NCBI GenBank assembly: GCA_036971715.1
Contig: JAVHJL010000006.1
Location: 930,001-994,000, forward strand
Length of the DNA: 64,000 bases
Origin: Arthrobotrys musiformis
Taxonomy: Eukaryota > Ascomycota > Orbiliomycetes > Orbiliales > Orbiliaceae
Direction: 5' to 3'
Positions 34,313 through 46,450 of this stretch are shown here, one piece after another. Positions within the stretch are counted from its first letter, which is position 1; each line of letters starts with the position of its first letter. Below the pieces are notes generated by a model that was not told where the DNA came from, ran no database searches, and was given only the letters and a program-made list of their open reading frames with translations. The translations under genes and the position numbers were made by a program.

Positions 34313-35344
34313 TTACAGCAAAGGCTCGTACGCCTTTGCGGTATCCAAAACCATCTGATCCAACTTGATCCAATCCTTTCCGGTCGCCTTGACAGCCTTG
34401 GTGATATCAAATAAGGTGTCACCGAAAAAGCTCCAGTCTGGGTTATACCCTTTCCCGGGCTCTCCGGCTTCGATATTCCTTTCTGGGTACGCCTTGGTCA
34501 AGACATCTCGGATGGCTTGGTCGCCACTCCTGCCAGCCAACGCGAGGTATCTCTCACCATTGGCTTTGTCACCATTCTCTGCAGCCCACACGAAGAGCCT
34601 TGCAACGTCGAAGACGTGGACGTATGTGGGCACAGCACCCAATGGGTAGATCTCCTTCTCTTTAGCGAGGATATCAAAGATAGTCCTAGTGGTTTCACCG
34701 ATCTTTGACTTATCCTTAGGAACAACCAGCGGGGGGCCAGATACCCAAGCAGGGTTAATGGCGACGATGTTAAACGCGGGCTTCTCCTCGTCTCTGAATT
34801 TCCAGACGGCTTTTTCTGCTTCGGCTTTCGAAGCCATATAGGTGATGAAACCTGGTGTCTCGCTGCCGAGTTTCTGAGTGGTCGGGTAGGCGAAGTTGTT
34901 CCAGTCGCTTTCGGTGAAAGTTTTGTCCTTGACAGTAGGGTCCCAGATGGAAACAATAGAAGACATGTTAACGAATGTCTTCAAGTTGTTTCCATGAGCC
35001 TTGGCGGACCGGAGAACGGAGACGGAGCCCTCCACGGCAGTTCGGATGACCGATTCGGGGTCTTTGGAGTCTAGTGTAACCGGGCTAGCGAGATGTGCAA
35101 TGACTTGGACATCCTTTACTGCTTCGTCGAAGACACCGGCGGCGGTGATGTCTGCAGTTTCGTAAATTTCGATATCGGACGCCGAGTAGCCTTGGGAGAC
35201 TAGGGTGTCGATGAGGGGCTGGGCTGAGGTCTTGCTACGAGATGTTCCGCGGACTTTGTACCCAGCGTCGAGGAAGTATTTGACAACCCAGCCGGCAATG
35301 TAGCCTGTGGCACCGGTGACGAGGACAATTGGTTTTGTGGACAT
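34313..35344 (-). CDS. Gre2/dihydroflavonol-reductase-like NAD(P)-dependent reductase
   Basis: An intronless 343-aa member of the extended short-chain dehydrogenase group (epimerase/dihydroflavonol 4-reductase/yeast Gre2-like carbonyl reductases). The cofactor motif is VTGATGYIAGWV (TG-x-x-G-x-[IL]-x-G) at about residues 9-20, followed by a Rossmann fold and VRGTSRS, whose Arg favours NADPH. The catalytic residues are Ser in VNMSSIVS and the Y-x-x-x-K motif YMASKAE. AINPAWVSGPPLV is the usual substrate-loop block. Such enzymes reduce ketones and aldehydes in the cytosol; methylglyoxal, flavonoid-like and diketone substrates are known in the family. It lies 4.2 kb from the nearest cluster-like gene, so a role with the polyketide genes is only possible. 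Confidence 0.9.
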   Translation of the reverse strand: MSTKPIVLVTGATGYIAGWVVKYFLDAGYKVRGTSRSKTSAQPLIDTLVSQGYSASDIEIYETADITAAGVFDEAVKDVQVIAHLASPVTLDSKDPESVIRTAVEGSVSVLRSAKAHGNNLKTFVNMSSIVSIWDPTVKDKTFTESDWNNFAYPTTQKLGSETPGFITYMASKAEAEKAVWKFRDEEKPAFNIVAINPAWVSGPPLVVPKDKSKIGETTRTIFDILAKEKEIYPLGAVPTYVHVFDVARLFVWAAENGDKANGERYLALAGRSGDQAIRDVLTKAYPERNIEAGEPGKGYNPDWSFFGDTLFDITKAVKATGKDWIKLDQMVLDTAKAYEPLL

Positions 35345-37534
35345 GTTGCTTGTGGGATGTATTCTAATATGATAGAGGGGTGTATATTTTTAGAGGAAAT
35401 CGATATGCAAATTGCTATTGCTGGTAGCTTTCTTAGTGATGCTGTGGATTCTTTGATGTTGGATGCAGATACAAGCTGGAAATTTGCAATCCTTATATAC
35501 TGTGAAGCCATCTGACAAACCTGTTGAAGCCAGTTGTTCCTCAAGTTTCTGACACTGTATTTTCAAACTAAAGTGACGCAATTCTAGAAAATTACTCTGC
35601 TAGAGCTCCAATGCGACGAGGTTTTCCGGACATGTTCGGTCGACCGGCCCTGCCATTTCAGCGGTCCACCCGGCCTGCAGCAAACCCTGTCCCCTGTGCC
35701 AGATGAAAACGTCCCAAGCTGCAAGCTTGGCATGAAACGCGGCTCGAAATGCTCGCTTCGAGGGACCAAGCCCTTAGATGCAAGCCACAGTAAATGTACA
35801 TAAGCAGAGTTAGTAATCGAAAGGTATGACTAAACCACCTTGGAAAGTTCTAAACCTCTTGGATATAACTGGGATTTCTCAAAGTGGAAGTTGCCGAGGC
35901 CACGGCCTTGAGTGTGGCCGACGGTTTGAATAAAACTGTACGCCGAGTGTACTTAAATTGGAGGAGTTGATGCGGGATATCGAGGTTCTCACGTTCGTTT
36001 GGGGGTGGTAGCTAGTACTATGGGCGTATGGTGGAGTTAACCGGCTCAGCCGGCCGCACCTCTGCGCTCGGTCCGCCCGGAAAATGCGTTGTGGATGTGG
36101 TTGCTTTAGCCTTGTGAAACATTGCAGCCAAACTGGACACACAAGACCCCGTCACTATGGAGCACCACAGTGCACTGCGAACACCACGAAAACTCCAACG
36201 TTTCGATAGGAATCTTCGATACCATACGCGTCACCTCAATTGCGGCAATTGGATTTCTAAACCTCAAACATTTATTTCCAAATCTTCGGCCGATAGAAAG
36301 GGTTTCGCTTTTTGCCTTAATTCGTATATCTATCAACCCCACATTTGTGGACCGTGGTGCCAACTTGATACCCCGCTACGAGTGCCTCGCGAAGTACTCC
36401 CACACGGCTGGTAACGTAACCGAACTGCATTACCCTCATGCAGGAGCTAGGTCTCACTCGAGCTCTTTTAGTATGACATAATCAGGCTACATATGCAGAA
36501 GTACTGTCTTCGTCAGCTAGAGTTATGCCGAGCATTTCCGTGGAGTATCCCGCAGGCACCTTCGTAGTTGACGGTGCTAAGATAATCCATGGCTGTATTT
36601 TGCTATGATACAGCTCGAGCTCCTAGTTGTTATTCTCTGGGGGAGTTGCAGCTTCTTCCCCTCCCTCAGCCGTAATCACTGCCTGCGCTAGCCTCATATA
36701 AGTTGGCCGAGTCTTTTTGAGGCATCGAACATTTTATCATAAACTGGCGACCCGCTTCTCTGGTTATTAAGATTCAATGGCCTTCGAAATTTAAGATTTG
36801 CATCTCGTATGAAAATAAACTCCCAATTGTTATTACCTCTATTATGCTGCAAAAGAAACTTAATGACCTTAGGCGGAGGATGCTTCATTTCTCTAAATAC
36901 ATCCTGGAAATCAACAATGTAGAAGCGCTGTACTGGCAAACGGTTTCCGCTCCCACCAGAAACAAAGCATGATATGGCCGTAACTATACAACATTACTTA
37001 AGCATACTCCTTATGCGCTCTGTATCATACTGACAGACGGTCTTGATATCGACTGGATACATGCACCAACTATTGTACGAAAAATCGTCCGAAGAAAACG
37101 CAGACAGGGCAGTTAGGTAGACACCCAAGAACTGTTAAATCGTTTATGGATACGTACCTGGCATTATAAACTACCAATCGTGTACGCATACAGACATCTC
37201 CAAGGGAGATCATATACAAAATAGAAGACAATATATATAGTTCTATCGGCACAAGACCCAAAATTCGGGATCTGTACCCTGGTCCCGATGACGTCGTGTA
37301 ATCTTGGCGTTCGCTACAACGCCCCTTGGCTGTGGGTCTCTTCAGCTAGCCTGTCAGGAGTTTCTCAGATCTGCGACACCTTGCTGATGCACCCCAGAGC
37401 CTCATTGCATCAACTTTATGAGCAATGCATTTGGCACCTGTACATGGGATATTTTAAATATTCCACCGTATGAGATAACTATATCTTCACTTTGTAAATC
37501 ATTTCAACCACAATATTTATGAAAATAGAGAGCT
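35345..37534. other. intergenic spacer with one doubtful frame
   Basis: 2.2 kb. A minus-strand frame at 36694-36939 has a coding-like composition (FYIVDFQDVFREMKH, KVIKFLLQHNRG) and can be opened by a TATAG acceptor near 36990, but I found no first exon that keeps the frame, so it is not called. The rest shows nothing. Confidence 0.35.
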
Positions 37535-38922
37535 ATGGCGGCCCCAACCCCCAGCCTCTCGCAATTCCTCAATGGTGTCCACACACCCACTCTCCTCCTC
37601 GACTTCCGAATTCCGCCAACGCTAGAACACCCCTCCAAAGCCACGATTTCAGATACAATCGTATCACGAAACGAAGCATGCGATTACACAAAATTCAAGG
37701 AATCGGTGGAAGCAGTGTTGACGCAGAGGTTGTCGAACGGGAGGTCGAATCCTAGACTTCAAGCGCGGGATCCCGTTATTGGGCCCGAGACGGTCAAACA
37801 TGTGATCGGAAAAGATGTTTGGAAGTGTTCTTCTTTGGGGCCTTATGCGGTGTGGACTTTGCAGGAGGAGCAAGCCCCAAAAGATGGTGATCTAACCGAG
37901 TCTTTGGTGCAAGATGATGATACTTCAGGGAACGCGAACGAGGAAGTGATCGAAGAGCCGTCTCGAGAACAGCAGCTTTTCAATAAACTCGATCATGTAA
38001 GATATCCATACTTCACAAACCGCTCGCATGTCATATCCAACTACTCACCGCGAATAGCTCCACGGCCCCCTCAAAGAGTTTTGCAACCTCGCAGACCAAA
38101 CCCTGACGGAGGTCCAAGCTACCATAAAGTCCCTCTCAAACCCACAAGATACCACACTCCTCCACCCCATAGAACTAAACCTAAGAACTCTAACCTCAGG
38201 CCTCTCTCTCCTCAAAGACCTCTCCGACATCTCCTCCTTCACTCCAAAATCCCCAGACCCCCCTCCACAAAAAGAACCCCTCTCATCACAAGCCCTTCTT
38301 TCCAAAATTCTCTCTCGGGTTCATCCACCACCACCATTAGAGACTGGATACAATGCCATAAAAAGCTACGTCATGACTGAGAAACTGGAAGCCCACATAC
38401 CCACCCTACGCGCCGTGATAATCGAAGATAACTTGGTAAATTCCAAGATCCTAACAAAGTTTACACAAAAACTCGGCGTGCTACCTGAATACATCACCCC
38501 AGCATTTAATGGCCAGGAAGGATTAGAGGTAATAGAAAACATGGCGATGAGGGGGTGTTTTCCCGACCTGATATTTGTGGATTGGGCGATGCCGGTGATG
38601 GATGGATTGGAGTTCTTGCAAAAGTTTCACGAACGTTGGCCGCGGAGTAAAGCCAGGATTGTGGGGATGTTGGTGTGGAATTTTTCGGGAGATGTATATA
38701 TGGCATTCCCTTTCCTTTACTTTTTTTTTTTTTCGTAAAAAAGAAGATTACAAAATAAAAGTAAGGTGGCTAACCAAGAGACTACAACAGAATCGAATGC
38801 AAAAGCTGGGCGCAAATACTGTCCTCACCAAACCCATAAAGTGGAACATTATCCGCTACGAGATCGAACGTGCTGCGACTCTGAAGATGACGAGGGAGAT
38901 TGAGTTCCGCGGGAGATTGTAA
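37535..38922 (+). CDS. response-regulator (REC domain) protein without kinase domain
   Basis: Three exons: 37535-37996, 38058-38693 and 38791-38922 (introns of 61 and 97 nt, phase 0); 409 aa. A C-terminal receiver domain (about 271-395) shows the acidic pair in VIIEDNLVNSKIL (Glu277, Asp278), the phospho-acceptor in LIFVDWAMPVMDG (Asp329) and the conserved Lys in VLTKPI (Lys380). The usual Thr/Ser after beta-4 is replaced in IVGMLVWN. The N-terminal 260 residues have a PAS-like start (SQFLNGVHTPTLLLDFRI) and an Asp/Glu-rich linker, but no HisKA or HATPase motifs. It resembles the end of a fungal hybrid histidine kinase that has lost its kinase core, or a stand-alone regulator that receives phosphate from another protein. 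Confidence 0.78.
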
Positions 38923-39539
38923 TATGGGCAATTGTAAACCGGTCTGTAAGGTATAATGTGGAATATGTTATTGGGTGTCTTGATAATATTATAATACGCA
39001 TGTTTTGGAGCGAGCCTTATTGCAGGATTCCTTTAAGTATGGTTACACGGCATGTATAGTATATATATATGGGTGCTCGTGGTTCGGTACATATATAACC
39101 ATCCGATTGGTTAGTTATCTAAACTTAATCTAGAAGCACTGTTCCTGCATACGGAGCCCATATCCGAGCTCGACCTTTAGCCTAGTGCGCGTGTGAGCAT
39201 GTGTGAATAATTTAGGCCTTCAACAGCAGCCAATTTACTTCAATTCCAGGTACCTGCATCCAGAACGTGCAATAAAGAAAGTACATACATACGTCTTACT
39301 ATCCTACGAAGGAACCAAGGAAATTATAAAAATCGCTCATTATCATTACAAAAGACATTGAAAAAGCGTCCACAATACACTAAATAGCCACTAGACGAAT
39401 AATAAAGAAATACTCTTCGGCAACTAAATGATGCTTATAGTCCACATAATAAAGAAAAAGGTGTTTCAATTCCGCAACCAGTAAAAAAAAGCGGGTCTAG
39501 ATTAATTAGTCCATCCAACAACGAAAGTTAGTGGCAAAT
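38923..39539. other. convergent spacer
   Basis: 617 nt between the response regulator and the MFS gene, tail to tail. A/T-rich with repeated AATAAAGAAA motifs near 39270-39450. No gene seen. Confidence 0.5.
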
Positions 39540-41229
39540 CTACAGATGTAGAGGACCGCCCCAAACTCTCATTCTCTTGCCGAAGATGTGAAGTGTCAAC
39601 AGAACACCTAAAGCCGCGGCGACAATGGCAGCCTGGACTCCGAAGCTGACGTCGTAACCGGATGCCGCACCCCATGGTTGTTGGAAGTATCCGACTGTGA
39701 AACCACCGAGGACTCTGGCGAAGTTCAAGAAGCTGGAAACTTCACCGGATGCAGTTGGGTAGGAATCCAAAGCGTAGGCAGTGATAGCGACGGAGGCAGT
39801 CATGACACCGAAGACGTACATTCCCCATCCCATGACCAAGGACATGTAGTGGAGATGCTTAGCGAGACCGAAGCCGACAATGATGAGACCGGGAATCATG
39901 AAGAAGGCGGAGATGTAGTTGGTAGCGAGACGGCATTCGGGCTCGAAGACACCGTTGTTCTTCTTGGTGTACCTGTTGGCGATGAAGTCGTTGAAGAAGT
40001 GACCGAAGACTTCACCGATGGCGACGGCAACGAGTGGGGTGAAGTAGAGGTATCCGACGGACTTGGCACCGAAGCCGTATCCACCGGCTTCCTGTGGGGT
40101 TTCGAAGAGGATGGAGGTAGTGATGTTGATACCGACAGCCCTGCCCCAAAATATTAGCATTGTAAACGTAAAAAAGGCAAGGAAGAGTATAGTACTCACC
40201 ACATGAAGGAAAGCATGTAGTAAATCATGATTGGGATCATGGTAGGTCGGAAAAGAACCTTAACCAATCTAACCCAGCTGTGTGCGAAGGAAACGAGTTG
40301 AAGAGAAGTATGATTTTGGATCTGCCAAAGTCCAAGAACGCGCATGATGCGGTTTCCACGGGGAACCTTCTCGGGGGCATTGCGAATATACCAGGTCTCA
40401 TCGGCAAATCCGAGAATGAGGACGAGATCCAGACAGCAAACGGCGAAAACGAGCCAGAAGACGTTTCTCCATTCGCCGGTTCCGTCAATGATGAAGTTTC
40501 CGAGACACGGGCCGAGGTATGGGGCGACAAGGAAGAGCGCGGCCCAGACACCGATCTTTCGGGCGTGCTCGTGGAAGAAGAACATATCTTTGATGAAAGA
40601 GAGACCGATGGTTTGGCAGGCGGTCAAGGTGAAGCCCATCAAAGCACGCATTCCGTAGAAAACCTCGAAGCTATCGGTCAAGCAGCATCCCAACGTGAAG
40701 AACGCACCGGCGAGGGTTGTCCAGAAGAGAACCGGTGCTCGTCCCCACCAGTAGATGAAGGGAATCCAGAAGATACCACCGACACCCAACATAATGACGT
40801 TGAGGTTACCTGCATAGTTGACTTCTGAGGGACTCATGTTCCATTCTGCACCTTGCTTGACGATACAAGGGATACCAGCACCGCTACCAAAGTCACCGCA
40901 GAAAGCCGATAAGGCAACAATGAATAGGATCATGTGCTTCTTGAACGGTGTCCAATTGAGCGGATCATCGGGGTCCTCGCTAGGTTGTGGTAATAGGACA
41001 GTCTATGAAGCACCATATTAGCCAATGCATAAACCTACTAGCGCAATCCATAATAAACACTTACATGCCCATCGGCTGCGAGTTTGTATCCCGAGCCGCC
41101 ATTCTTTTCGTTGTCACCAACGTCAAGTACGACAGCGCCGAAGTGATCTTCGGCTTCTCTATCCGCAACGTCCTCGATCTGATTCGTTGCCGCCATATTT
41201 GCTTTCTCGCGGCTATCTGTTTCCGACAT
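39540..41229 (-). CDS. MFS transporter (DHA1-type drug/metabolite exporter)
   Basis: Three exons: 41229-41065, 41002-40200 and 40140-39540 (introns of 62 and 59 nt); 522 aa. The acidic N-terminus is followed by the fungal MFS entry motif DPDDPLNWTPFKK, then about twelve membrane helices. Signature elements are the degenerate motif A (GGIFWIPFIYWWGRAP), the R-ALMGFTLTACQTIG helix 4 stretch and LVAPYLGPCLGNFI resembling the exporter motif C. Charged residues in the large central loop separate the two halves. Such proteins export drugs, toxins or metabolites across the plasma membrane by proton antiport. It lies 1.9 kb from, and divergent to, the oxidase gene, so it could export the product of the phenolic gene group. 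The splice at TG/GGCTGTC restores a Trp in helix 7. Confidence 0.9.
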
Positions 41230-43095
41230 GTCGATGCAGGCCTTTCTAGGTTTCCGGAATAAGGCAGGTGCTTCCAAAATAAGGAAGAAGTAAAAAAAGG
41301 GTAATTATTAGGAGCGAGATTTATATATTATAAGAGGGTTATTATAAATCAATCCGAGTTTATAGGCACCTTCCTCAGATTGATTGATCCGGACCAGAGT
41401 TTGCGAGATGGATACAATCTCCAGAAAGAGAGGGTTCTATCCCAAAATCCGGGGTTCGTAGACGGCCTTTATCTACTTTATGGTTTTCCCGGTGGAGTGG
41501 GCTTTGGGTTTCACGTTATAGGTGAGCTAATGGCCCATCTCCCGCCAAGGGGAGCAAAACGTAGTTTTCTTTTTGAATCTGTACTTCTCTCCACACGAGA
41601 TGAATCAACCGTTCACAATACTCCACAAAGGCAAACGAGGAGATCCCCACAAATCCTCCGCACTTTACTTTTTTTTCCTTCTCGTGGTTGTATGTGATGT
41701 GAAAAGGCAAAAAAAGAGTTGGGTACTCCGGTGTCTTGGGAAGAACCAAAGAATTGGGGAAATTTCGTGAACCTTTGGAAAAGCCGGGTCCATTCGGTGA
41801 TTCCCATGGGTACGTCGGCTGGGGACCAGAAACTTTTGATTGGCCGGTCTTGGGTCGGTGTTTTTCGCTAGAGTTCAAAACGGCAAAGGCATCGATGGGA
41901 GAGGAAGCACGCTACATCCCTTCTCGGTTGAAATTGCAAGGGCAAAGAAGGAACCTCACATATTTTCGATATAAACTTTTCCTAGCGTTGAAGAAAAAAA
42001 AGTGGATTCAAGAGCTTCCACGCGCCCGTTGACTAGCTCCAAAGCGAGACCCGCGGAGGCTCCGGGGAATGTCCACATTCGCTTGGCCTGGATATTCCCC
42101 GGTGTACGCCATTCACCATCTTCAAGGTGGTGCACACTGCAAGCACCTGGCACGGATGGTTGGTAATCGCTGAGTCGTCGCAGGACGAAATGGTATCCAA
42201 GTGCAAGTTCCCCAGATTTCTCGGATCGCTTGCAGCCAAATGCTGGTCTATAAACCCTATTTTTAAGGTTGAATCGGGAATGGTCAGATGCTGATGCAGG
42301 GAATCACCCCAAATCCTCCTCCCATGCACATGCATGCCAGCGAGAGGCTGGAGTTCTTTGAGTTCTTTTCCGTTGGGCATTACCGAAACCTCTTCGGATC
42401 GAGGACCGTGAGCGCTGCTTTGGATTCAATTATCAAGACTGGTCAGCAGGGTCCCTCACACAGATGGTTTGGCCCAAGACTTTTAGCACAGTAAATCTTG
42501 GTTTAGTTAGCTCCAGTCTAAACATTAGCAAGTTAATTGGCTTTGTCAATATGCAAATTGTGAATTCCGTGGTGAGGTTGGAGAAGGAAGTATGCATCGA
42601 GACCGTGAGGTGTTAGGCCCGGAATATCCCCAGGAAGAGTACCGATAATTACAACAAGGCCAACGCAAAAACGTCGTGTCGAACTAGTCCGGTCTCGAGC
42701 AGCCGATGGCCATTGCTCGCTTTTCCCCACCCGACGGCGAGACTAAGATCTCCGTTACGTATTACGCTAGCAAAGCAGGAGTTCGGAACGTTAACTCTCG
42801 TTCGCGTACCCCGTGATTCAACAGTTTAGAAGAGTTAAAATGGCGGGCAAAACTTGAAAGAAATCCTAAAATACTTCCCACTATCATCCTTCTTGAACAT
42901 ATTTCGAACGCAATATAGTTTTGCGGGAAAATAGATCAATTGAAGAGCTGAACAAGTCTTGTGACCCTTTTTTCTTAGCATCTGAAGGCTAGAACTCAAG
43001 AGGAATCAATAGGATTATCTCTAAACTCACGATCGCGTATAACCCCGCAAACCAATTGACCCCGTTGGTTTATCAAAAAATAATATATCGTCACA
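41230..43095. promoter_or_regulatory. divergent promoter region between MFS and oxidase genes
   Basis: 1.9 kb shared upstream region. CCGGTCTCG at 42689-42697, about 400 nt before the oxidase ATG, recurs twice upstream of the monooxygenase. CCGTTACGTATTACG lies near 42751, and CGGTTACGTAGACGGAG near 46316 shares GTTACGTA with it. No gene is supported in the spacer; frames at 41.4-42.5 kb lack features. Confidence 0.4.
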
Positions 43096-45044
43096 ATGGT
43101 CACCAAGGACTCCCCAATCCCCACTCTGCACGAAAAGCACAGCGGAACACCAGTCCGACTCCTCAGCGTAGCAAAGGAACATAAAGACCGGTTATACTCC
43201 AACAAAACCGTCCCGCCCAGCGTTCCGCGCGTACAGGAAGTCCCCGTCCTACCCCCAGATGTCGACAGACCGGCCTTCAACCGAGCTATTGCGGACTTGA
43301 AGCGTCTGCTTGGCGATGAGAATGTCGAGGTTAACGATAAACCACTTGTTGATGGGTGGTATATGGAGCAGCCGTGAGTTTAATCTTTCCTCATATTCTA
43401 TCTTCCTTTATCATTCTTTTGCTAAACTTTTGAAATAGAAACACCCACGATGCCTTCCACATCCTCGAACAAGAAGATCTCGTCAGCTGCGGTACCGCCT
43501 ACCCCGGATCAACCGAAGAAGTCCAAACAATCGTAAAATGGGCGAATCGACATCTCATCCCCGTCTACCCAATCTCAATGGGTCGCAATCTCGGGTACGG
43601 CGGCGCAGCACCCCGTCTCCGCGGCTCCCTCCTCGTCGATCTCGGCAAACGCATGAACCGCGTTTTGAACATCGACGGCCACAACGCCAGCTGTCTCGTC
43701 GAGCCTGGTGTTTCATACTTCGCGCTTTATGAAGAAGTCCAGAAGACCGGATTCCCACTTTGGATCGATACACCCGATCTTGGCGGTGGTAGTGTCGTCG
43801 GTAACGCATTGGATCGTGGGGTGGGGTATACCCCCTACGGCGACCACTTCGCCGTCCACTGCGGTATGGAAATCGTTCTCCCCAACGGCGAGGTCCTAAG
43901 AACTGGTATGGGATCGCTACCCGGTACCGACGGGACAGATAACCCGTGCTGGCAGGCTTTCCAACATAACTATGGCCCATCGGTGGACGGATTGTTCTCG
44001 CAGAGCAATTTTGGTATTGTAACTAAGATGGGGATATGGCTTATGCCAGCTACTGGACATCAAAGTTTCATGTTCACTTTTGTAAAGGATGATGATTTCG
44101 AGGCTATCATTGAGGCTTTGAGACCCCTGGCGTTGAACAGAGTTATTGGAAACGTCCCACAGATTAGGAATGTTATCCAGGAACTTGCAGTTACAGGAAA
44201 AGGCAGAGCGGAATTTTACGACAAGAAGACACCGATGCCGCGGGAGGTCATCAGAGAACATGCGAAGAAGATGCCATTCGGTGATGTTTCCTGGTTCTTC
44301 TACGGAACTGTTTACGGCGATGACGAGACAAGAGCGAAGTCTCTGGGCATCATCAAGGCCGCGTTTGCAAAGATTCCTGGGGCCAAGTTTAACTTGCCGG
44401 AAGATATGCCGGAGGGACATTACTTGAGGGACAGAGTTGATGTTTGCAGCGGCAAGCCGGTGCTCAGGGAGTTGGATTGGTTGAATTGGGTGCCCAATGC
44501 GGCGCATTTGTTCTTCTCGCCTATTGTACCAACAAAGGGTCGCGATGCGAGATTGGTGCACGAATTGGTCACAAAGTTGCATAAGAAGTGGGGCTTCGAT
44601 TCTTTCCCAACGTGAGTACCAAACATCCACAGTCACATTTCTGCTTTACGGAATTGGATGCTAATTGGTAATAGATGGTGTGTCCTCGGTCGTGAACTCC
44701 ACTACATCGCAAACATCGTTTACGACCGCGCAGATCCAGACGCCAAACGCCGCGCCATCAGCCTGATGCGGGAGATGATTGGAAAGGCCGCAGACGAAGG
44801 ATACGGAGAGTACAGAACACATTTGATCTTCCAGGACCAAGTCGCTGCCACATACGGCTGGAATGGCCAGGCCCTCAACAAGTTCGTCGAGACACTCAAA
44901 GACGCCGTCGACCCCAACTCTATTATCGCCCCAGGCAGGAATGGTATTTGGGGACACAGATACAAGAATCGGGGCTTTGAGATGTGGCCCGGACAGGAAG
45001 AGAGGAAGACCCTGACTGGCCTGCCAGTGCAGGCGAAGTTGTAA
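43096..45044 (+). CDS. vanillyl-alcohol oxidase-type covalent flavoenzyme
   Basis: Three exons: 43096-43373, 43439-44611 and 44675-45044 (introns of 65 and 63 nt, both phase 2); 606 aa. It belongs to the VAO/PCMH flavoprotein family and is close to fungal vanillyl-alcohol oxidase, which oxidises 4-hydroxybenzyl alcohols, 4-alkylphenols and eugenol-like phenols with O2. Conserved landmarks are NTHDAFH (the His equivalent to the flavinylation helper), GRNLGYGGAAPR, the FAD-binding DLGGGSVVGNALDRGVGYTPYGDH (with the catalytic Asp), LFSQSNFGIVTKMGIWLMP, NAAHLFFSPI (the His that carries the covalent FAD) and GEYRTHL (Tyr-Arg of the active site). The N-terminus is about 45 residues longer than usual. 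No signal peptide; peroxisomal or cytosolic location is likely. Confidence 0.93.
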
Positions 45045-46450
45045 ATTTCTTTGAAAAATATTTAATCTAAATATTTTTTCTGTACATGTAATTTTAGATT
45101 GAAATGCGAGCATTGCAGAGTTTCACATGAAGACATTTTCCTCTCTAAATCGACTAGTCCTAAACTAAGAATTTTCGACGAATGAGAAGAATTAAATTAC
45201 GTACAAGTACAATAATATTCCGATTCTACCGCCCCTCAATCGAGTTTGGCTGAACTAGCAGACCATTTCACCGGTCTCGGACGACTTTCAAACACGACAT
45301 CTCCCAAGACACTAAATTAGATGCCACAATGATTCTAAAGTCTTTGCCACAGTTCGTCCATTAAGATTTTTACCCTGAAAAACCGTTACAGATTCTAGAT
45401 CTATAGATCACATGCTCTGACATCCAAGCATCTAGGCCAATACTGTGTCTCCAAGTAAGTAACTAGTGATTAGTACTAGAGGAATATCTCGACCGGTCTC
45501 GTAGACCGAAAACTCAATTCAAACTAATCCCACGTGGCGAGAATGATCTTCGACAGCTGAACCGTGCCTCCATTAGTCCATACGTACTAGCACAGAGTCC
45601 ATACTAACTGACTCACGGAAAATCTCCAAAGCAAGTACCCACAATTAGTCCCGGAGAAACTCCGAAAAAACAAAACAGCATGGGCACATGTTCTCCAGTC
45701 CTTCTGCATCCCCCCGCCTCCACTTTTTAGCTTTCGATTCGACGAACAAGTCCACTAGACAAGCCCCCGCAAGTGCATGTACACTCCGCAGTTACCGAGT
45801 GGGTATACTCCGTGACTAGTGTACCATTACTCGTCCCCAATGCACGATGGCTGGACGAACGAGCGGCATGCAATTGATAAGATAATGTAAGTCTTTCTTA
45901 CGCCAACCAAACTTGCTCACGCGCGAACCCTGTTTTTTTTTTTCAAAAGGCTTTCTCGCTACTTAAAACTCTAGGAGCTGCCCCACACCGATGCATGGTT
46001 CTGCATAGAAAGAGTTAGTTGCTGCACACTCAATCACTTTGGCTCTGGTGCGTGCGTATGCATGTAGTGTTACTACGTACGGGGAATACCCATCTAGTTC
46101 GGCTAGCTTCGACCCCAGACCGTCGACTGCCCCCCTTCGCATCGGTTTTTTCACAAAAGTGGGGAATGTGAGAATACGGTGTGGGGAAATCGCGTCCTCC
46201 GCCATGAGTATCGGAACTTTCGTGAACTTTTCGGGGGGAATCTGCGTCTCTCCGTCTTTTTATCAAGTCCCTTAGGATTTTTAATTGTCGGTCTTGCCGG
46301 GTCCTTTTCCTGATATCGGTTACGTAGACGGAGTTCTGATTTGAAGTGTCGTGTAAAATACAACAGAAGATTGAGTTGTTTCTTCCACAAGGGATTATTG
46401 CATCAAGACTTCAGAGATTGCACAATTGCATAAGTGATAATTAAATCACA
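45045..46450. promoter_or_regulatory. upstream region of the flavin monooxygenase with CCGGTCTCG sites
   Basis: 1.4 kb. CCGGTCTCG occurs at 45271-45279 and 45493-45501, matching the copy before the oxidase. A palindromic-looking CCGGTCTCGTAGACCG surrounds the second copy. No gene seen. Confidence 0.4.

Noticed and set aside
36694..36939. Minus-strand 81-codon frame with coding-like composition
   Set aside because: No ATG and no upstream exon that keeps the frame; could be a gene relic but not supportable.
39678..40157. Acidic plus-strand frame opposite the MFS gene
   Set aside because: Antisense shadow of membrane helices; acidic composition is the expected reverse reading of the helix codons.
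43917..44636. 239-codon minus-strand frame opposite the oxidase
   Set aside because: Shadow of the well-supported VAO-type gene.
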